Assembly (NCBI RefSeq): GCF_900112025.1 | Contig: NZ_FOKL01000002.1 | Span: 1 to 64,000 of the forward strand | Direction: 5' to 3' | Length of the DNA stretch: 64,000 nucleotides | DNA from: Janthinobacterium sp. 344 | GTDB lineage: Bacteria; Pseudomonadota; Gammaproteobacteria; Burkholderiales; Burkholderiaceae_D | In this document: positions 1-8,202 of the stretch, piece by piece | Position numbering within the stretch: position 1 is the first letter of the stretch | How the letters are laid out: each line of letters opens with the position of its first letter | The notes under the pieces: generated by a model | Database searches by the model: none | What the model saw: only the letters and a program-made list of their open reading frames with translations | Told to the model about the DNA's origin: nothing | Translations under genes and position numbers: made by a program

Positions 1-285
1 AGGCCACTTCTTGCGAAGCGTCCTATTTCATTTATTTCTTCGTGAACATTTGATATTTTAAGTTAGACGCCAATCCGAAGATCGGCGCTGCACTTGCATC
101 AAATGTCCACACTTATCGACTGTTAATTGTTAAAGAACTGTATTCGGTTACTGCTTTCGCGCTATCGACAAAGCGTTGTGTTTGTCAGCTGCGAAGAAGG
201 AAGAGTATGAAGCGTTTCGGCTATTTCGTCAACCTTCTTTTTTCACCCTGCTTCACTCGGCATTTGCATGCGTCGTTCAGCGAGG
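1..285 (-). other. rRNA operon leader (upstream of a 16S gene off the left edge)
   Basis: Read on the minus strand this stretch contains TTCTTTAACAATTA (124-137), which matches the boxA antitermination element of rRNA operons. Two stem elements follow: ATCAAATGT at 98-106 pairs with ACATTTGAT at 46-54, and a smaller hairpin sits at about 69-88. There is no open reading frame of note. Together with the strong promoter at 292-320 this is best read as the untranslated leader of an rrn operon transcribed leftwards, so 16S rRNA should start just outside the window. That 16S follows is inference. Confidence 0.75.
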
Positions 286-291
286 GGGCGA

Positions 292-320
292 ATTATAGCC
301 AAGGCCCGCGCGCCCCGCAA
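292..320 (-). promoter_or_regulatory. Strong rRNA-type sigma70 promoter
   Basis: On the minus strand there is a -35 TTGCGG (315-320), a 17-bp spacer and a perfect -10 TATAAT (292-297). A GC-rich discriminator (TCGCCCCC) follows, typical of stringently controlled rRNA promoters. It reads left into the boxA leader. cobT starts about 80 bp away on the other strand. Confidence 0.8.
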
Positions 321-400
321 GGGCTATTTTGCAGGTGGGTAAATATTGCTGTGTGATATCGTAGCGCCGACCATTCCCTGCCTCACCCATATAGATTCCC

Positions 401-1441
401 ATGCCTATCCCACACATCGTCCCCACTGCCAATCCCGCCCTGACCAGCGCCCTCGAACACGCCATCAACAGCAAAACGAAACCGCTGGGCAGCCTCGGCA
501 TGCTGGAAACCCTGGCCCATCAAATTGGCCTGATCCAGCAAAGCACGCAACTGGCCTTGCGCCAGCCTGCCATCATCGTTTTCGCGGCCGACCATGGCGT
601 TGTCGCCGAAGGCATTTCCGCCTATCCGCAAAGCGTGACCTGGCAAATGGTGGAAAATTTCCTCGGCAACGGCGCCGCCATCAATGTCTTCGCCCGCCAG
701 GCCGATTGCGCCCTCTATATAGTAGACGCCGGCGTGAACCATGATTTCGGCCCGCGCGACGGCTTGCTGGACCGTAAGCAAGGCCCTGGCACGCGCAATT
801 TCGCCAAGGAACCGGCCATGAGCGAGGCGCAATGCCTGGCCGCCATGCAGGCTGGCATGGATCTGGTCGCCACCCTGGACGGCAATGTACTGGGTTTTGG
901 CGAAATGGGCATCGGCAACACCACGGCCGCCGCCGCATTGATGCACAAATTGACGGGCACGCCCGTCGCCGATTGCGTGGGCGCCGGCACGGGCCTGTCG
1001 AAGGAAGGCGTACTGCACAAGCAGCAGGTGATCGAAGCGGCCGTCGCGCATCACGCGGCAGCCGACGAGCCCCTGGCCGTGCTGGCCACGTTTGGCGGTT
1101 TCGAGGTCGCCATGATGGCCGGCGCCATGCTGAGGGCGGCCGAACGGCGCATGATCCTGCTGATCGACGGCTTCATCGTCAGCAGCGCCTTGCTGGTGGC
1201 GGCGCGCTTGCAGCCGGCCATCCTCGATTACTGCGTGTTTTCGCACTGCTCCGATGAAAACGGCCATCGCCAGTTGCTGGCCAGCCTGGACGCGCGACCG
1301 TTGCTGCATCTCGACCTGCGCCTCGGTGAAGGCACGGGTTCCGCGCTGGCCTTGCCGCTGCTGCACGCGGCCGTCAATTTCATGCGCGAGATGGCGACCT
1401 TCGCCTCTGCCCAGGTCAGCGAAAAATCCGGCACCGACTAA
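401..1441 (+). CDS. cobT: Nicotinate-nucleotide--dimethylbenzimidazole phosphoribosyltransferase
   Basis: CobT makes alpha-ribazole-5'-phosphate from nicotinate mononucleotide and dimethylbenzimidazole, building the lower ligand of cobalamin. The 346-residue product has the usual family length. The family's conserved stretches are visible: KPLGSLGMLE near the N-terminus, VVFAADHG-type sequence (FAADHGVVAEGISAYP) around residue 60, and GEMGIGNTTAAAA mid-protein. No clear Shine-Dalgarno precedes the ATG, but the alignment start fits. It is followed after 4 nt by cobS and then cobC, so the three are one nucleotide-loop-assembly operon. They lie upstream of, and not behind, the riboswitch at 2870. 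Confidence 0.95.
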   Translation: MPIPHIVPTANPALTSALEHAINSKTKPLGSLGMLETLAHQIGLIQQSTQLALRQPAIIVFAADHGVVAEGISAYPQSVTWQMVENFLGNGAAINVFARQADCALYIVDAGVNHDFGPRDGLLDRKQGPGTRNFAKEPAMSEAQCLAAMQAGMDLVATLDGNVLGFGEMGIGNTTAAAALMHKLTGTPVADCVGAGTGLSKEGVLHKQQVIEAAVAHHAAADEPLAVLATFGGFEVAMMAGAMLRAAERRMILLIDGFIVSSALLVAARLQPAILDYCVFSHCSDENGHRQLLASLDARPLLHLDLRLGEGTGSALALPLLHAAVNFMREMATFASAQVSEKSGTD

Positions 1442-1445
1442 GCCG

Positions 1446-2252
1446 ATGTTCAATCCCCTGACTTCCCTCGTCCACCAGTGCCGCCTGTTCTTCATTGCGC
1501 TGCAGTTCTTCACGCGCCTGCCGATACCGCGCTGGGTGGGTTTCGAGCCAGCCTGGCTGCAGCACGCTTCGCGCTACTTCCCTCTGGTCGGCGTGGTGGT
1601 GGCGGCCATTTCCGGCGCCGTCTACCTGCTGGCCAGCTGGCTGCTGCCCACGCCGGTGGCCGTGCTGCTCGCCGTGGCCGCCGGCATCTACCTGACTGGC
1701 GCCTTCCATGAAGACGGCTTTGCCGACATGTGCGACGGTTTCGGCGGCGGCTTGACGCGCGAGCGGGTGCTGGAAATCATGAAGGATTCGCGCATCGGCG
1801 CGTATGGCGCCATCGGCATCATCTGCCTGCTGGCCATCAAATGCATGGCGCTGGCTTCGTTGCCACCAGCCGTGGTGGTGGCCGCAATGTTTATCGCCCA
1901 CCCTATCTCTCGCCTGGCCGCCGTGTCGCTGATCTGGCTCATGGACTACGCGCGCGACGAAGGCAAGGCCAAGCCCATGGCACAGGAGATGCGCGCGGGG
2001 GAATTCATCATCGCCACCGTCTGCGGCCTGCTGCCCGCCATCGTCTGCGGCGCGCTGGGCATCATGGACTGGAGCGCGCTGGCCTTCGCCATCGTGGCAG
2101 CCGCCGGCGCCGCCTGGTGGCTGGGCCGCAAATGCCAGCGCCGCCTGCAAGGCTACACGGGCGACTGCCTGGGCGCCGTGCAGCAGGTGGCGGAGGTGGC
2201 TGTCTACCTGGCCATCCTGTCGAGTTTCCAGCCTCCCGTGCACTTCTATTAG
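1446..2252 (+). CDS. cobS: Adenosylcobinamide-GDP ribazoletransferase (cobalamin synthase)
   Basis: CobS is an integral membrane enzyme that joins adenosylcobinamide-GDP and alpha-ribazole(-phosphate) to give (phospho)adenosylcobalamin. The 268-residue product starts at ATG 1446, 4 nt after cobT; an in-frame extension back to 1254 overlaps cobT and is rejected. FFTRLPIPRW near the N-terminus and the acidic, Mg-binding-type stretch DGFADMCDGFGGG (around residue 95) are family hallmarks, followed by several hydrophobic helices. It acts between cobT and the phosphatase cobC. Confidence 0.93.
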   Translation: MFNPLTSLVHQCRLFFIALQFFTRLPIPRWVGFEPAWLQHASRYFPLVGVVVAAISGAVYLLASWLLPTPVAVLLAVAAGIYLTGAFHEDGFADMCDGFGGGLTRERVLEIMKDSRIGAYGAIGIICLLAIKCMALASLPPAVVVAAMFIAHPISRLAAVSLIWLMDYARDEGKAKPMAQEMRAGEFIIATVCGLLPAIVCGALGIMDWSALAFAIVAAAGAAWWLGRKCQRRLQGYTGDCLGAVQQVAEVAVYLAILSSFQPPVHFY

Positions 2253-2256
2253 CAGC

Positions 2257-2811
2257 ATGCGCCTGATCCTCGTCCGCCACCCCGCGCCGCAAGTGACCAG
2301 CGGCACCTGCTATGGCCGCAGCGACGTGGCCGTGGCGCCGCACGAAATGGCCAAAGTGCGCGCCAGCCTGCAAGCAACGCTGCCGGCCGGGGTGCCGCTC
2401 TACGCCAGCCCGCTGCACCGCTGCGCGGAACTGGCGGCGGCCCTGGCGCATGACCTGCCCGCCAGCGCCCTGCACTTTGACATGCGCCTGGCCGAGATGG
2501 ATTTCGGCGCATGGGAAATGCAGCCATGGCATGCCATCGCGCGCGCGGAAATCGACGCCTGGGCCGCCGACATGGTCCACTACCGGCCCGGCGGCGGCGA
2601 GCATGTGCTGGCAATGACTATCCGCGTCGACGCCTTTTTGCAGGATCTGTTGCGCGAACCACACGCAACGGCGGTCGTCGTCTGCCATGCGGGCACCATC
2701 CGCCTGCTGTGCGCCTTGCAAGCCGGGCTGCCATTGGAGGAAACGGCACTGCTGGCGGCCAGTTCCGCCCACAAAATCGCCTACGGTGCGGCGATCCGCC
2801 TCGATTTCTGA
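2257..2811 (+). CDS. cobC: Alpha-ribazole phosphatase, histidine phosphatase family
   Basis: This 184-residue protein opens with LILVRHPAP, the catalytic RH motif of the histidine phosphatase superfamily; the usual RHG is RHP here. Residues such as SPLHRCAELA and a second catalytic His in VVVCHAGTIRLL also fit. CobC-type enzymes remove the phosphate from alpha-ribazole-5'-phosphate or adenosylcobalamin-5'-phosphate. The position 4 nt after cobS makes this assignment likely over other phosphoglycerate-mutase-like roles. Confidence 0.85.
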   Translation: MRLILVRHPAPQVTSGTCYGRSDVAVAPHEMAKVRASLQATLPAGVPLYASPLHRCAELAAALAHDLPASALHFDMRLAEMDFGAWEMQPWHAIARAEIDAWAADMVHYRPGGGEHVLAMTIRVDAFLQDLLREPHATAVVVCHAGTIRLLCALQAGLPLEETALLAASSAHKIAYGAAIRLDF

Positions 2812-2856
2812 TATTGAATTGTCCAGCCAACCATTTCAGTCCACGCCTGCTGCACG

Positions 2857-2862
2857 TATAAT
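2857..2862 (+). promoter_or_regulatory. Predicted -10 of the riboswitch-controlled operon
   Basis: A perfect TATAAT lies just ahead of the conserved riboswitch sequence. No good -35 is visible at 16-18 bp (TTTCAG is the nearest). Transcription would start near 2869, placing the aptamer at the very 5' end of the btuB transcript. Confidence 0.5.
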
Positions 2863-2869
2863 GGCGGGG

Positions 2870-3085
2870 TTTTGGTGCCCGCGCTCATGTCCATGAGCGC
2901 AGTTAAACGGGAAACACGATGCCGCGATCGCGGCGAACGTGTGCTGCCCCCGCAACGGTAAGCAAGTGTCGCCCCTGCCTACAGGAAGCGGACGACAAGC
3001 TATCTCTGACAACCACTGTGCTTGCAAGCATCGAGCATGGGAAGGTGGGATAGCCGTACTTGCCAGCCCGGATACCGGCCAGGAC
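2870..3085 (+). ncRNA. Cobalamin (B12) riboswitch
   Basis: Characteristic conserved blocks appear in the right order: GTTAAACGGGAAACACGATGCC, the B12-box-like GCTGCCCCCGCAACGGTAAGC, CCACTGTG, ATGGGAAGGTGGGATAG, then GCCAGCCCGGATACCGGCC. These define the AdoCbl aptamer, which represses uptake and synthesis genes when coenzyme B12 is abundant. It precedes btuB by about 140 nt. That linker holds several small inverted repeats, including ATGGCC-CAT-GGCCAT and complementary GTGGAA/TTCCAC segments, and could be the expression platform. I cannot tell whether it acts on transcription or translation. Confidence 0.93.
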
Positions 3086-3223
3086 AGGTGGAAGTGTGCG
3101 AACGGGGATGTTCGCGATCCGAATGGCCCATGGCCATCTTCGATCGTCATCTTCAGTTCCACTTCTGTTCAATCTGGCCTACGGGGACGTCGGCTGGTTG
3201 CATATTACTTACTGAAAATTATC

Positions 3224-5092
3224 ATGACCCATGCTGTTTCCCGCCACGCGGCGCTCACGTCGCTCGCGCTAGCCATTGCCGCGCCTGCCGCTTTCGCCCA
3301 GACCACGCCCGACACCTTCGACCCTGTCGTCGTCACCGCCAGCCGCTACCCGCAGCACCTGAGCGAAGTACTGAGCGATACGCAGACCATCAGCTCGGAA
3401 GACATCGCGCGCTCGGGCGCCGGTACCCTGATCGACCTGCTGCAAAAGCAGCGCGGCATTGAAGTCAATCGCAGTGGCGGCCCTGGCACCAATTCGAGCG
3501 TATTCATTCGCGGCGCGAATGCCAACCAGAATATCGTGCTGGTCGACGGCGTGCGCATCGGCTCCGCCACATCGGGCACCGCCAACTGGAGCGCCCTGCC
3601 GTTGTCGAGCATCGACCACGTTGAAATCGTCTACGGTCCACTGAGCACCATGTATGGCGCCGATGCCGTCGGCGGCGTGATCCAGATCTTCACCAAGAAA
3701 GGCGACGGCGCGACGCGCTTTTCCGCCTTCGCCGGCTATGGCCGCTACGATACGCGCCAGGCGGAAGCCAGCGTTGCCGGCTCCACCGGCGGCAACAACA
3801 GCTTCAGCTACGCGCTGACCGCGGGCAAGGAAAAATCGGAAGGCTTTTCCGCCTCCAAGCTGGGCGCCTCGACGTACACCTACAATCCGGACAAAGACGG
3901 CTACGACAAGGAAAGCGTCAGCGGCCAGTTTGGCTACCAGATGGCCAAGGGCCATGACGTCGGCCTGACGTTCCTGAAAAGCAAGCTCGATGCGCAGTAC
4001 GATTCGGGCCTGAACTTCGACGCACGCAACTACAATAAACTGGAAAACATCTCGGTCTTCACGAAGAACCAGTTCTTGCCGAACTGGACCAGCGAACTGC
4101 GCTACGCACAGGCCAAGGACAAGCAAACCTCGGTTTCCGCAACGGGCGCCTTCGGCAGAAGCCAGTTCGACACCAAGCAAACGGATATCACCTGGCAAAA
4201 CGATATTTTCATTGGCCGCGATACCCTGCAGTTGCTGGGCGAATACCGTGACGAAGACGTCGTGAGCTCGGCCAAAGGCCTGTCCGGCGGACGCAATACC
4301 AAATCGTTCGCCGCATCGTACAACCTGGTGCGCGGCGCCCACCTGGCCAGCATCAGCGGCCGCCGCGACGACAGCTCCGCGTACGGTACGCACAACACGG
4401 GCAGCGTCGCCTATGGCTACCGTTTCAGCAATGCCCTGCGCGCCAGCGCCAGCTATGGCACCAGCTTCCGCGCACCGACCTTCAACGATCTTTACTACCC
4501 TGACTCCGGCATCCCGACGAACAAGCCGGAAAAAGGCCGCAACGCCGAAGTCGGCCTGCATTACAACGACGGCCAGTCGCAACTGAGCGCGATCTACTAC
4601 CATAACAAGATCACCGACATGCTCACCTACGTGTCGGCTTGCCCGGTGATTGGCTGGAAGCCAGGCTACGGCTGCAGCATGAACGTCGACAAAGCCCTGC
4701 TCGAAGGCGTGACGCTGGCGGGCGCGCACAAGTTAGGCGCCTTCAACGTCAGTGGCAGTATCGACTTGCAGGACCCACGCAACGAAACGACGGACAAGCA
4801 ACTGGCGCGCCGCTCGAAAAAGCATGCCAATTTCGCCGTCGATTACACGACGGGTCCTTTGACCGCCGGTACGGAATGGCAGTTGTCTGGCAAGCGTTTT
4901 GAAGATGCCGCCAACAAAACCACCCTCGGTGGCTACGGCTTGCTGAACCTGTACACCACCTACCAGGTCGCACGCGACTGGTCGGTGCTGGCACGCTGGA
5001 ACAACATCACCAACAAGGACTACGAACTGGGCCGCTTCTATGCAACGCCAGGCTCGAACCTCTTCGTTGGCGTGCGCTATGGTATGAAATAA
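3224..5092 (+). CDS. btuB: TonB-dependent outer-membrane cobalamin receptor
   Basis: BtuB imports corrinoids across the outer membrane using TonB energy. The start at ATG 3224 gives 622 residues beginning with a clear signal peptide that ends AAPAAFA; the longer in-frame reading back to 2939 is riboswitch sequence and is rejected. A TonB-box-like DPVVVTAS follows the cleavage site. The plug domain then shows the usual VLVDGVRIG and IEIVYGP-like (VEIVYGPLSTMYGADAVGGV) segments, and the C-terminal half is a beta-barrel rich in aromatic/Gly alternation. The last residues are RYGMK, so the chain does not end in the aromatic residue common in barrel proteins. Control by the upstream riboswitch and the neighbours btuCD support the B12 substrate. 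Confidence 0.92.
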   Translation: MTHAVSRHAALTSLALAIAAPAAFAQTTPDTFDPVVVTASRYPQHLSEVLSDTQTISSEDIARSGAGTLIDLLQKQRGIEVNRSGGPGTNSSVFIRGANANQNIVLVDGVRIGSATSGTANWSALPLSSIDHVEIVYGPLSTMYGADAVGGVIQIFTKKGDGATRFSAFAGYGRYDTRQAEASVAGSTGGNNSFSYALTAGKEKSEGFSASKLGASTYTYNPDKDGYDKESVSGQFGYQMAKGHDVGLTFLKSKLDAQYDSGLNFDARNYNKLENISVFTKNQFLPNWTSELRYAQAKDKQTSVSATGAFGRSQFDTKQTDITWQNDIFIGRDTLQLLGEYRDEDVVSSAKGLSGGRNTKSFAASYNLVRGAHLASISGRRDDSSAYGTHNTGSVAYGYRFSNALRASASYGTSFRAPTFNDLYYPDSGIPTNKPEKGRNAEVGLHYNDGQSQLSAIYYHNKITDMLTYVSACPVIGWKPGYGCSMNVDKALLEGVTLAGAHKLGAFNVSGSIDLQDPRNETTDKQLARRSKKHANFAVDYTTGPLTAGTEWQLSGKRFEDAANKTTLGGYGLLNLYTTYQVARDWSVLARWNNITNKDYELGRFYATPGSNLFVGVRYGMK

Positions 5093-5112
5093 GCAGCTAG
5101 TAATGATGTAAG

Positions 5113-5145
5113 CTGCGGGCGATGGCATGCCGCCATCGCCCGCAG
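5113..5145 (+). terminator. Perfect 14-bp intercistronic hairpin between btuB and btuC
   Basis: CTGCGGGCGATGGC (5113-5126) pairs perfectly with its complement at 5132-5145 around a 5-nt loop. A smaller TGCAG/CTGCA hairpin follows at 5147-5158, and a T-run lies at 5166-5170. The T-run does not directly abut the large stem, so it may be a partial terminator or an mRNA-stabilising or processing hairpin setting btuB above btuCD expression. Confidence 0.55.
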
Positions 5146-5180
5146 ATGCAGTTCTGCAGTCCCCGTTTTTAAGGCAGTAC

Positions 5181-6206
5181 ATGCACCCATTTTTTCGCAA
5201 CATGCGACACCGCGCCACCGTGATCATCGCGGTGCTGGCCGCGTGCGCAGTTGCCAGCCTGATTTTCTCCGGCATGACCGGTTCGATCGCGATCCCGCTC
5301 GCCGACATGCCTTCCGCCCTGCTGCACCTCATGCAGGGCAAGACCGATACCCTCGCCGCCACCCTGCTCGACCTGCGCCTGGGCCGCGCGCTGACCGCCT
5401 TTGTCACGGGCGCCGCGCTGTCGCTGGCCGGCGTCATGATGCAGGCCTTGCTGCGCAACCCGCTGGCCGACCCGTATGTGCTGGGCATATCCGCCGGCGC
5501 CTCCGTCGGCGCGCTGGCCGCGCTGCTGTTCATGTGCGCGCTGTGGGTGGTCGACGCGGCGGCGTTCGCCGGCGCCGTCGGCGTCTCCATGCTGCTGTAT
5601 TTCTTTGCCCGCCGCGATTTGCGCGGCGGCGCGGCGGCCGAAGGCGGCGCCTCGCTATTGCTGCTGACGGGCGTGATCCTGGCCTCGGCCTGCATGGCCA
5701 TCGTCACCCTGATGCTATCCATCGCCCCGGAAAGCCGCTTGCGCAGCATGATCTTCTGGATGATCGGCGACCTGTCCGGCGCGCCGGCGCGGCTGATGCC
5801 CTGGCTGGTCCTGGCGGGCGCCCTGCTCTTCGCCCTGCGCTGCGCGCGCTCGCTCAACATCATGGCGCTGCACGCGGAAGCGGCCAGCACCCTGGGCGTG
5901 CGCGTGGGCGCGCTGCGCAAGGGTCTGTTCTTCTGTTCCGGCCTGCTCACGGCCAGCGCCGTCACCAGCGCCGGCAGCGTGGGTTTCGTCGGCCTGATCG
6001 TGCCGCACGCGCTGCGTTTCGCCTGCGGCCCCGACCATCGCCTCCTGATCCCCGCCGCCGCGCTGGCCGGCGGCACCTTCCTCGTACTGGCGGACACCTT
6101 GGCGCGCACGGTGCTGGCGCCGTTGCAGCTGCCCGTCGGCGTGGTGACAGCCATGATCGGCGCGCCCGTCTTCCTGTACCAATTGCACCGGCTGCGCAGT
6201 AAATGA
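5181..6206 (+). CDS. btuC: Vitamin B12 ABC transporter permease (FecCD family)
   Basis: This is the inner-membrane channel of the B12 importer; it works with BtuD and BtuF. Starting at ATG 5181, preceded by AAGGCAG, it is 341 residues, near the family norm. An in-frame start at 5127 lies inside the intercistronic hairpin and is rejected. The conserved NPLADPYVLGISAGASVGAL segment near residue 95 is diagnostic for FecCD permeases, and about ten hydrophobic helices are evident. A PHALRF-type motif near the C-terminus (LIVPHALRFACGPDHR) matches the ATPase-coupling region. btuD follows after 7 nt. Confidence 0.92.
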   Translation: MHPFFRNMRHRATVIIAVLAACAVASLIFSGMTGSIAIPLADMPSALLHLMQGKTDTLAATLLDLRLGRALTAFVTGAALSLAGVMMQALLRNPLADPYVLGISAGASVGALAALLFMCALWVVDAAAFAGAVGVSMLLYFFARRDLRGGAAAEGGASLLLLTGVILASACMAIVTLMLSIAPESRLRSMIFWMIGDLSGAPARLMPWLVLAGALLFALRCARSLNIMALHAEAASTLGVRVGALRKGLFFCSGLLTASAVTSAGSVGFVGLIVPHALRFACGPDHRLLIPAAALAGGTFLVLADTLARTVLAPLQLPVGVVTAMIGAPVFLYQLHRLRSK

Positions 6207-6213
6207 AACAACC

Positions 6214-6987
6214 ATGATCCGCACCTACCAACTCGGCCTGAAGGCCGGCACGCGCTCCCTGGTGGAAAACCTCACCTGGCAGATCAAGGATGGCGAATGC
6301 TGGAGCGTCATCGGCCGCAACGGCGCGGGAAAAAGCACCCTGCTGCGCGCCCTGGCCGGCCTGCGCGAACCCGATGCGGGCCACGTGACGGTACAGGGCC
6401 GCGCGCTGGGCGACTGGCCGCTGGAGGAGCTGGCGCGCGAAAGCGCCTTCCTGGCGCAGGCGCGGCATGACGCGTTTTCGTACCGCGTCATTGAAACGGT
6501 GCTGTCGGCGCGCCACCCGTATCACGACAGCCATTACTGGGAAGGCAGCGACGACCAGCGCATCGCCCTGGCGGCACTGGCCTCGATGGAAGTGCAGCAC
6601 CTGGCCGAGCGCGACGTGCGCAGCCTCTCCGGCGGCGAACGCCAGCGCGTGGCGATCGCCGCCATGCTGGCGCAGGACACGCCCCTGCTGCTGCTGGACG
6701 AACCGGCCAACGCGCTGGACCTGGCCCATCAGGTCAGTGTCATGGGCTTGCTGGCCAGGCTGTGCCGCGAACAAACCAAGACCGTGGTGATGGTGGGCCA
6801 TGACCTGAACCTGGCGCACAGCGTCTCGACGCACGCGCTGCTGCTGATGGGCGATGGCGGCTGGCTGGCCGGCCCCGTGGCCGAGGTGATGCAGGCCTCC
6901 ATCCTGGGCGACTACCTGGGCCACCCGATCGAGATCATCGAGCACGGCAAACGCAAGATATTCATACCAAAAGAGGATTCACAATGA
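6214..6987 (+). CDS. btuD: Vitamin B12 ABC transporter ATP-binding protein
   Basis: The 257-residue ABC ATPase powers BtuC. Walker A is GRNGAGKST (around residue 37), the signature is LSGGERQRVAIA, Walker B is LLLLDEPANALD, and the switch His lies in VVMVGHDLN. These are all intact. The gene lies 7 nt after btuC and overlaps cobO by 4 nt (ATGA). FecE-type siderophore ATPases look alike, and the B12 assignment rests on the surrounding genes and riboswitch. Confidence 0.92.
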   Translation: MIRTYQLGLKAGTRSLVENLTWQIKDGECWSVIGRNGAGKSTLLRALAGLREPDAGHVTVQGRALGDWPLEELARESAFLAQARHDAFSYRVIETVLSARHPYHDSHYWEGSDDQRIALAALASMEVQHLAERDVRSLSGGERQRVAIAAMLAQDTPLLLLDEPANALDLAHQVSVMGLLARLCREQTKTVVMVGHDLNLAHSVSTHALLLMGDGGWLAGPVAEVMQASILGDYLGHPIEIIEHGKRKIFIPKEDSQ

Positions 6988-7628
6988 GCGAGAACAAAGC
7001 CGCCGACGCGGACACCGCAGCGAATATCGCAGCGATCAACGAACGCCACCGCGTGCGCATGGAGAGAAAAAAGGCCATCATCGATGCGGCCATCGCCAAG
7101 GCCGACAAGGAAATCGGCATCATCATCGTCAACACGGGCAATGGCAAGGGCAAGAGTTCGAGCGGCTTCGGCATGGCCATCCGCGCCATGGGCCACGGCA
7201 TGAAAGTGGGCGTGGTGCAGTTCATCAAGGGCGCCATGTCGACGGGCGAAGAGAAATTCCTGCGCCGCTTCCCCGACGAAATCAGTTTTCATGCGATGGG
7301 CGAAGGCTATACCTGGGAAACGCAGAACCGCGAGCGCGACATCGAAAAAGCCGAGCTGGCGTGGGAACAGGCCAAGGCCTTCCTGGCCGATCCCAGCTAC
7401 GGCCTGGTGCTGTTCGACGAACTCAATATCGCCCTCAAATACAAATACCTCGACGTGCACAAGGTCATCGCCGACCTGCTGGAACGCCCGCACATGCAGC
7501 ACGTGGTCATCACGGGCCGTGGCGCGCCCGACGAATTGATCGCCATCGCCGACACCGTCACCGAGATGGCCGTCGTCAAGCATGCGTATGCGGCCGGCAT
7601 CGGCGCGCAGCTCGGCACCGAGTGGTGA
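6984..7628 (+). CDS. cobO: Cob(I)yrinic acid a,c-diamide adenosyltransferase (CobA/CobO/BtuR type)
   Basis: This enzyme transfers the adenosyl group from ATP to cob(I)alamin or corrinoid precursors, producing the coenzyme form. The 214-residue protein has the family's atypical P-loop GNGKGKSSSGFG around residue 50, then VGVVQFIKG and the acidic VLFDELNIAL segment. Its start overlaps the btuD stop (ATGA). It would make the AdoCbl needed both by B12 enzymes and by the riboswitch upstream. Confidence 0.93.
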   Translation: MSENKAADADTAANIAAINERHRVRMERKKAIIDAAIAKADKEIGIIIVNTGNGKGKSSSGFGMAIRAMGHGMKVGVVQFIKGAMSTGEEKFLRRFPDEISFHAMGEGYTWETQNRERDIEKAELAWEQAKAFLADPSYGLVLFDELNIALKYKYLDVHKVIADLLERPHMQHVVITGRGAPDELIAIADTVTEMAVVKHAYAAGIGAQLGTEW

Positions 7629-7635
7629 CAGCGCC

Positions 7636-8202
7636 ATGACGCGCACCCTGGTCTTCGGCGGCGCCCGTTCCGGCAAGAGCGCCTACGCGGAACAACTGGC
7701 CCGCGAGTCCGGCAAGGAAGTGGTCTACCTCGCCACCGCGCAGGCGGGCGACGGCGAGATGGCCACGCGCATCACGCATCACCGGGCCCGGCGCCCGGCC
7801 GAGTGGAGCACACTGGAAGAGCCGCTGCGCCTGGGCGACGCCATCCTGCGGGAAGCCAGGTCCGGCCGGCTGCTGCTGGTGGACTGCCTGACCCTGTGGC
7901 TGACGAATTTGATGTTTTCCAGCGGCGAGACGTATCCGGACGTGGGCGACATCGCCCTGCCCGAACTGTTTCACAGCGAGCGCGCGCACCTGCTGTACGC
8001 GCTGGCCGAAATCGGCGACACCGGCTGCGACCTTGTCCTGGTGTCGAACGAAGTGGGCATGGGCATCGTGCCGTATGGCGCCATCTCGCGCTGCTTCATC
8101 GACGAAGCGGGACGCCTGAACCAGGCCGTGGCGGCCCTGTGCGACAAGGCCGTTTTCGTGGCCGCCGGCCTGCCCCTGTACCTGAAGGGCGGCCCATGCT
8201 GA
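7636..8202 (+). CDS. cobU: Adenosylcobinamide kinase / adenosylcobinamide-phosphate guanylyltransferase
   Basis: CobU phosphorylates adenosylcobinamide and then transfers GMP, giving the CobS substrate. The start at ATG 7636 gives 188 residues beginning [18 protein letters not shown], where GGARSGKS is the P-loop; the in-frame upstream ATG at 7582 lies inside cobO and is rejected. The motif [12 protein letters not shown] and the later [11 protein letters not shown] are typical of CobU/CobP. It overlaps the next gene by 7 nt. Confidence 0.93.
   Translation: MTRTLVFGGARSGKSAYAEQLARESGKEVVYLATAQAGDGEMATRITHHRARRPAEWSTLEEPLRLGDAILREARSGRLLLVDCLTLWLTNLMFSSGETYPDVGDIALPELFHSERAHLLYALAEIGDTGCDLVLVSNEVGMGIVPYGAISRCFIDEAGRLNQAVAALCDKAVFVAAGLPLYLKGGPC

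Noticed and set aside
1254-1445. Longer start for cobS
   Set aside because: It lies wholly inside cobT in another frame; ATG 1446 follows cobT by 4 nt and gives the normal length.
2939-3223. N-terminal extension of btuB by 95 codons
   Set aside because: This sequence is the cobalamin riboswitch and linker; a proper signal peptide starts at 3224.
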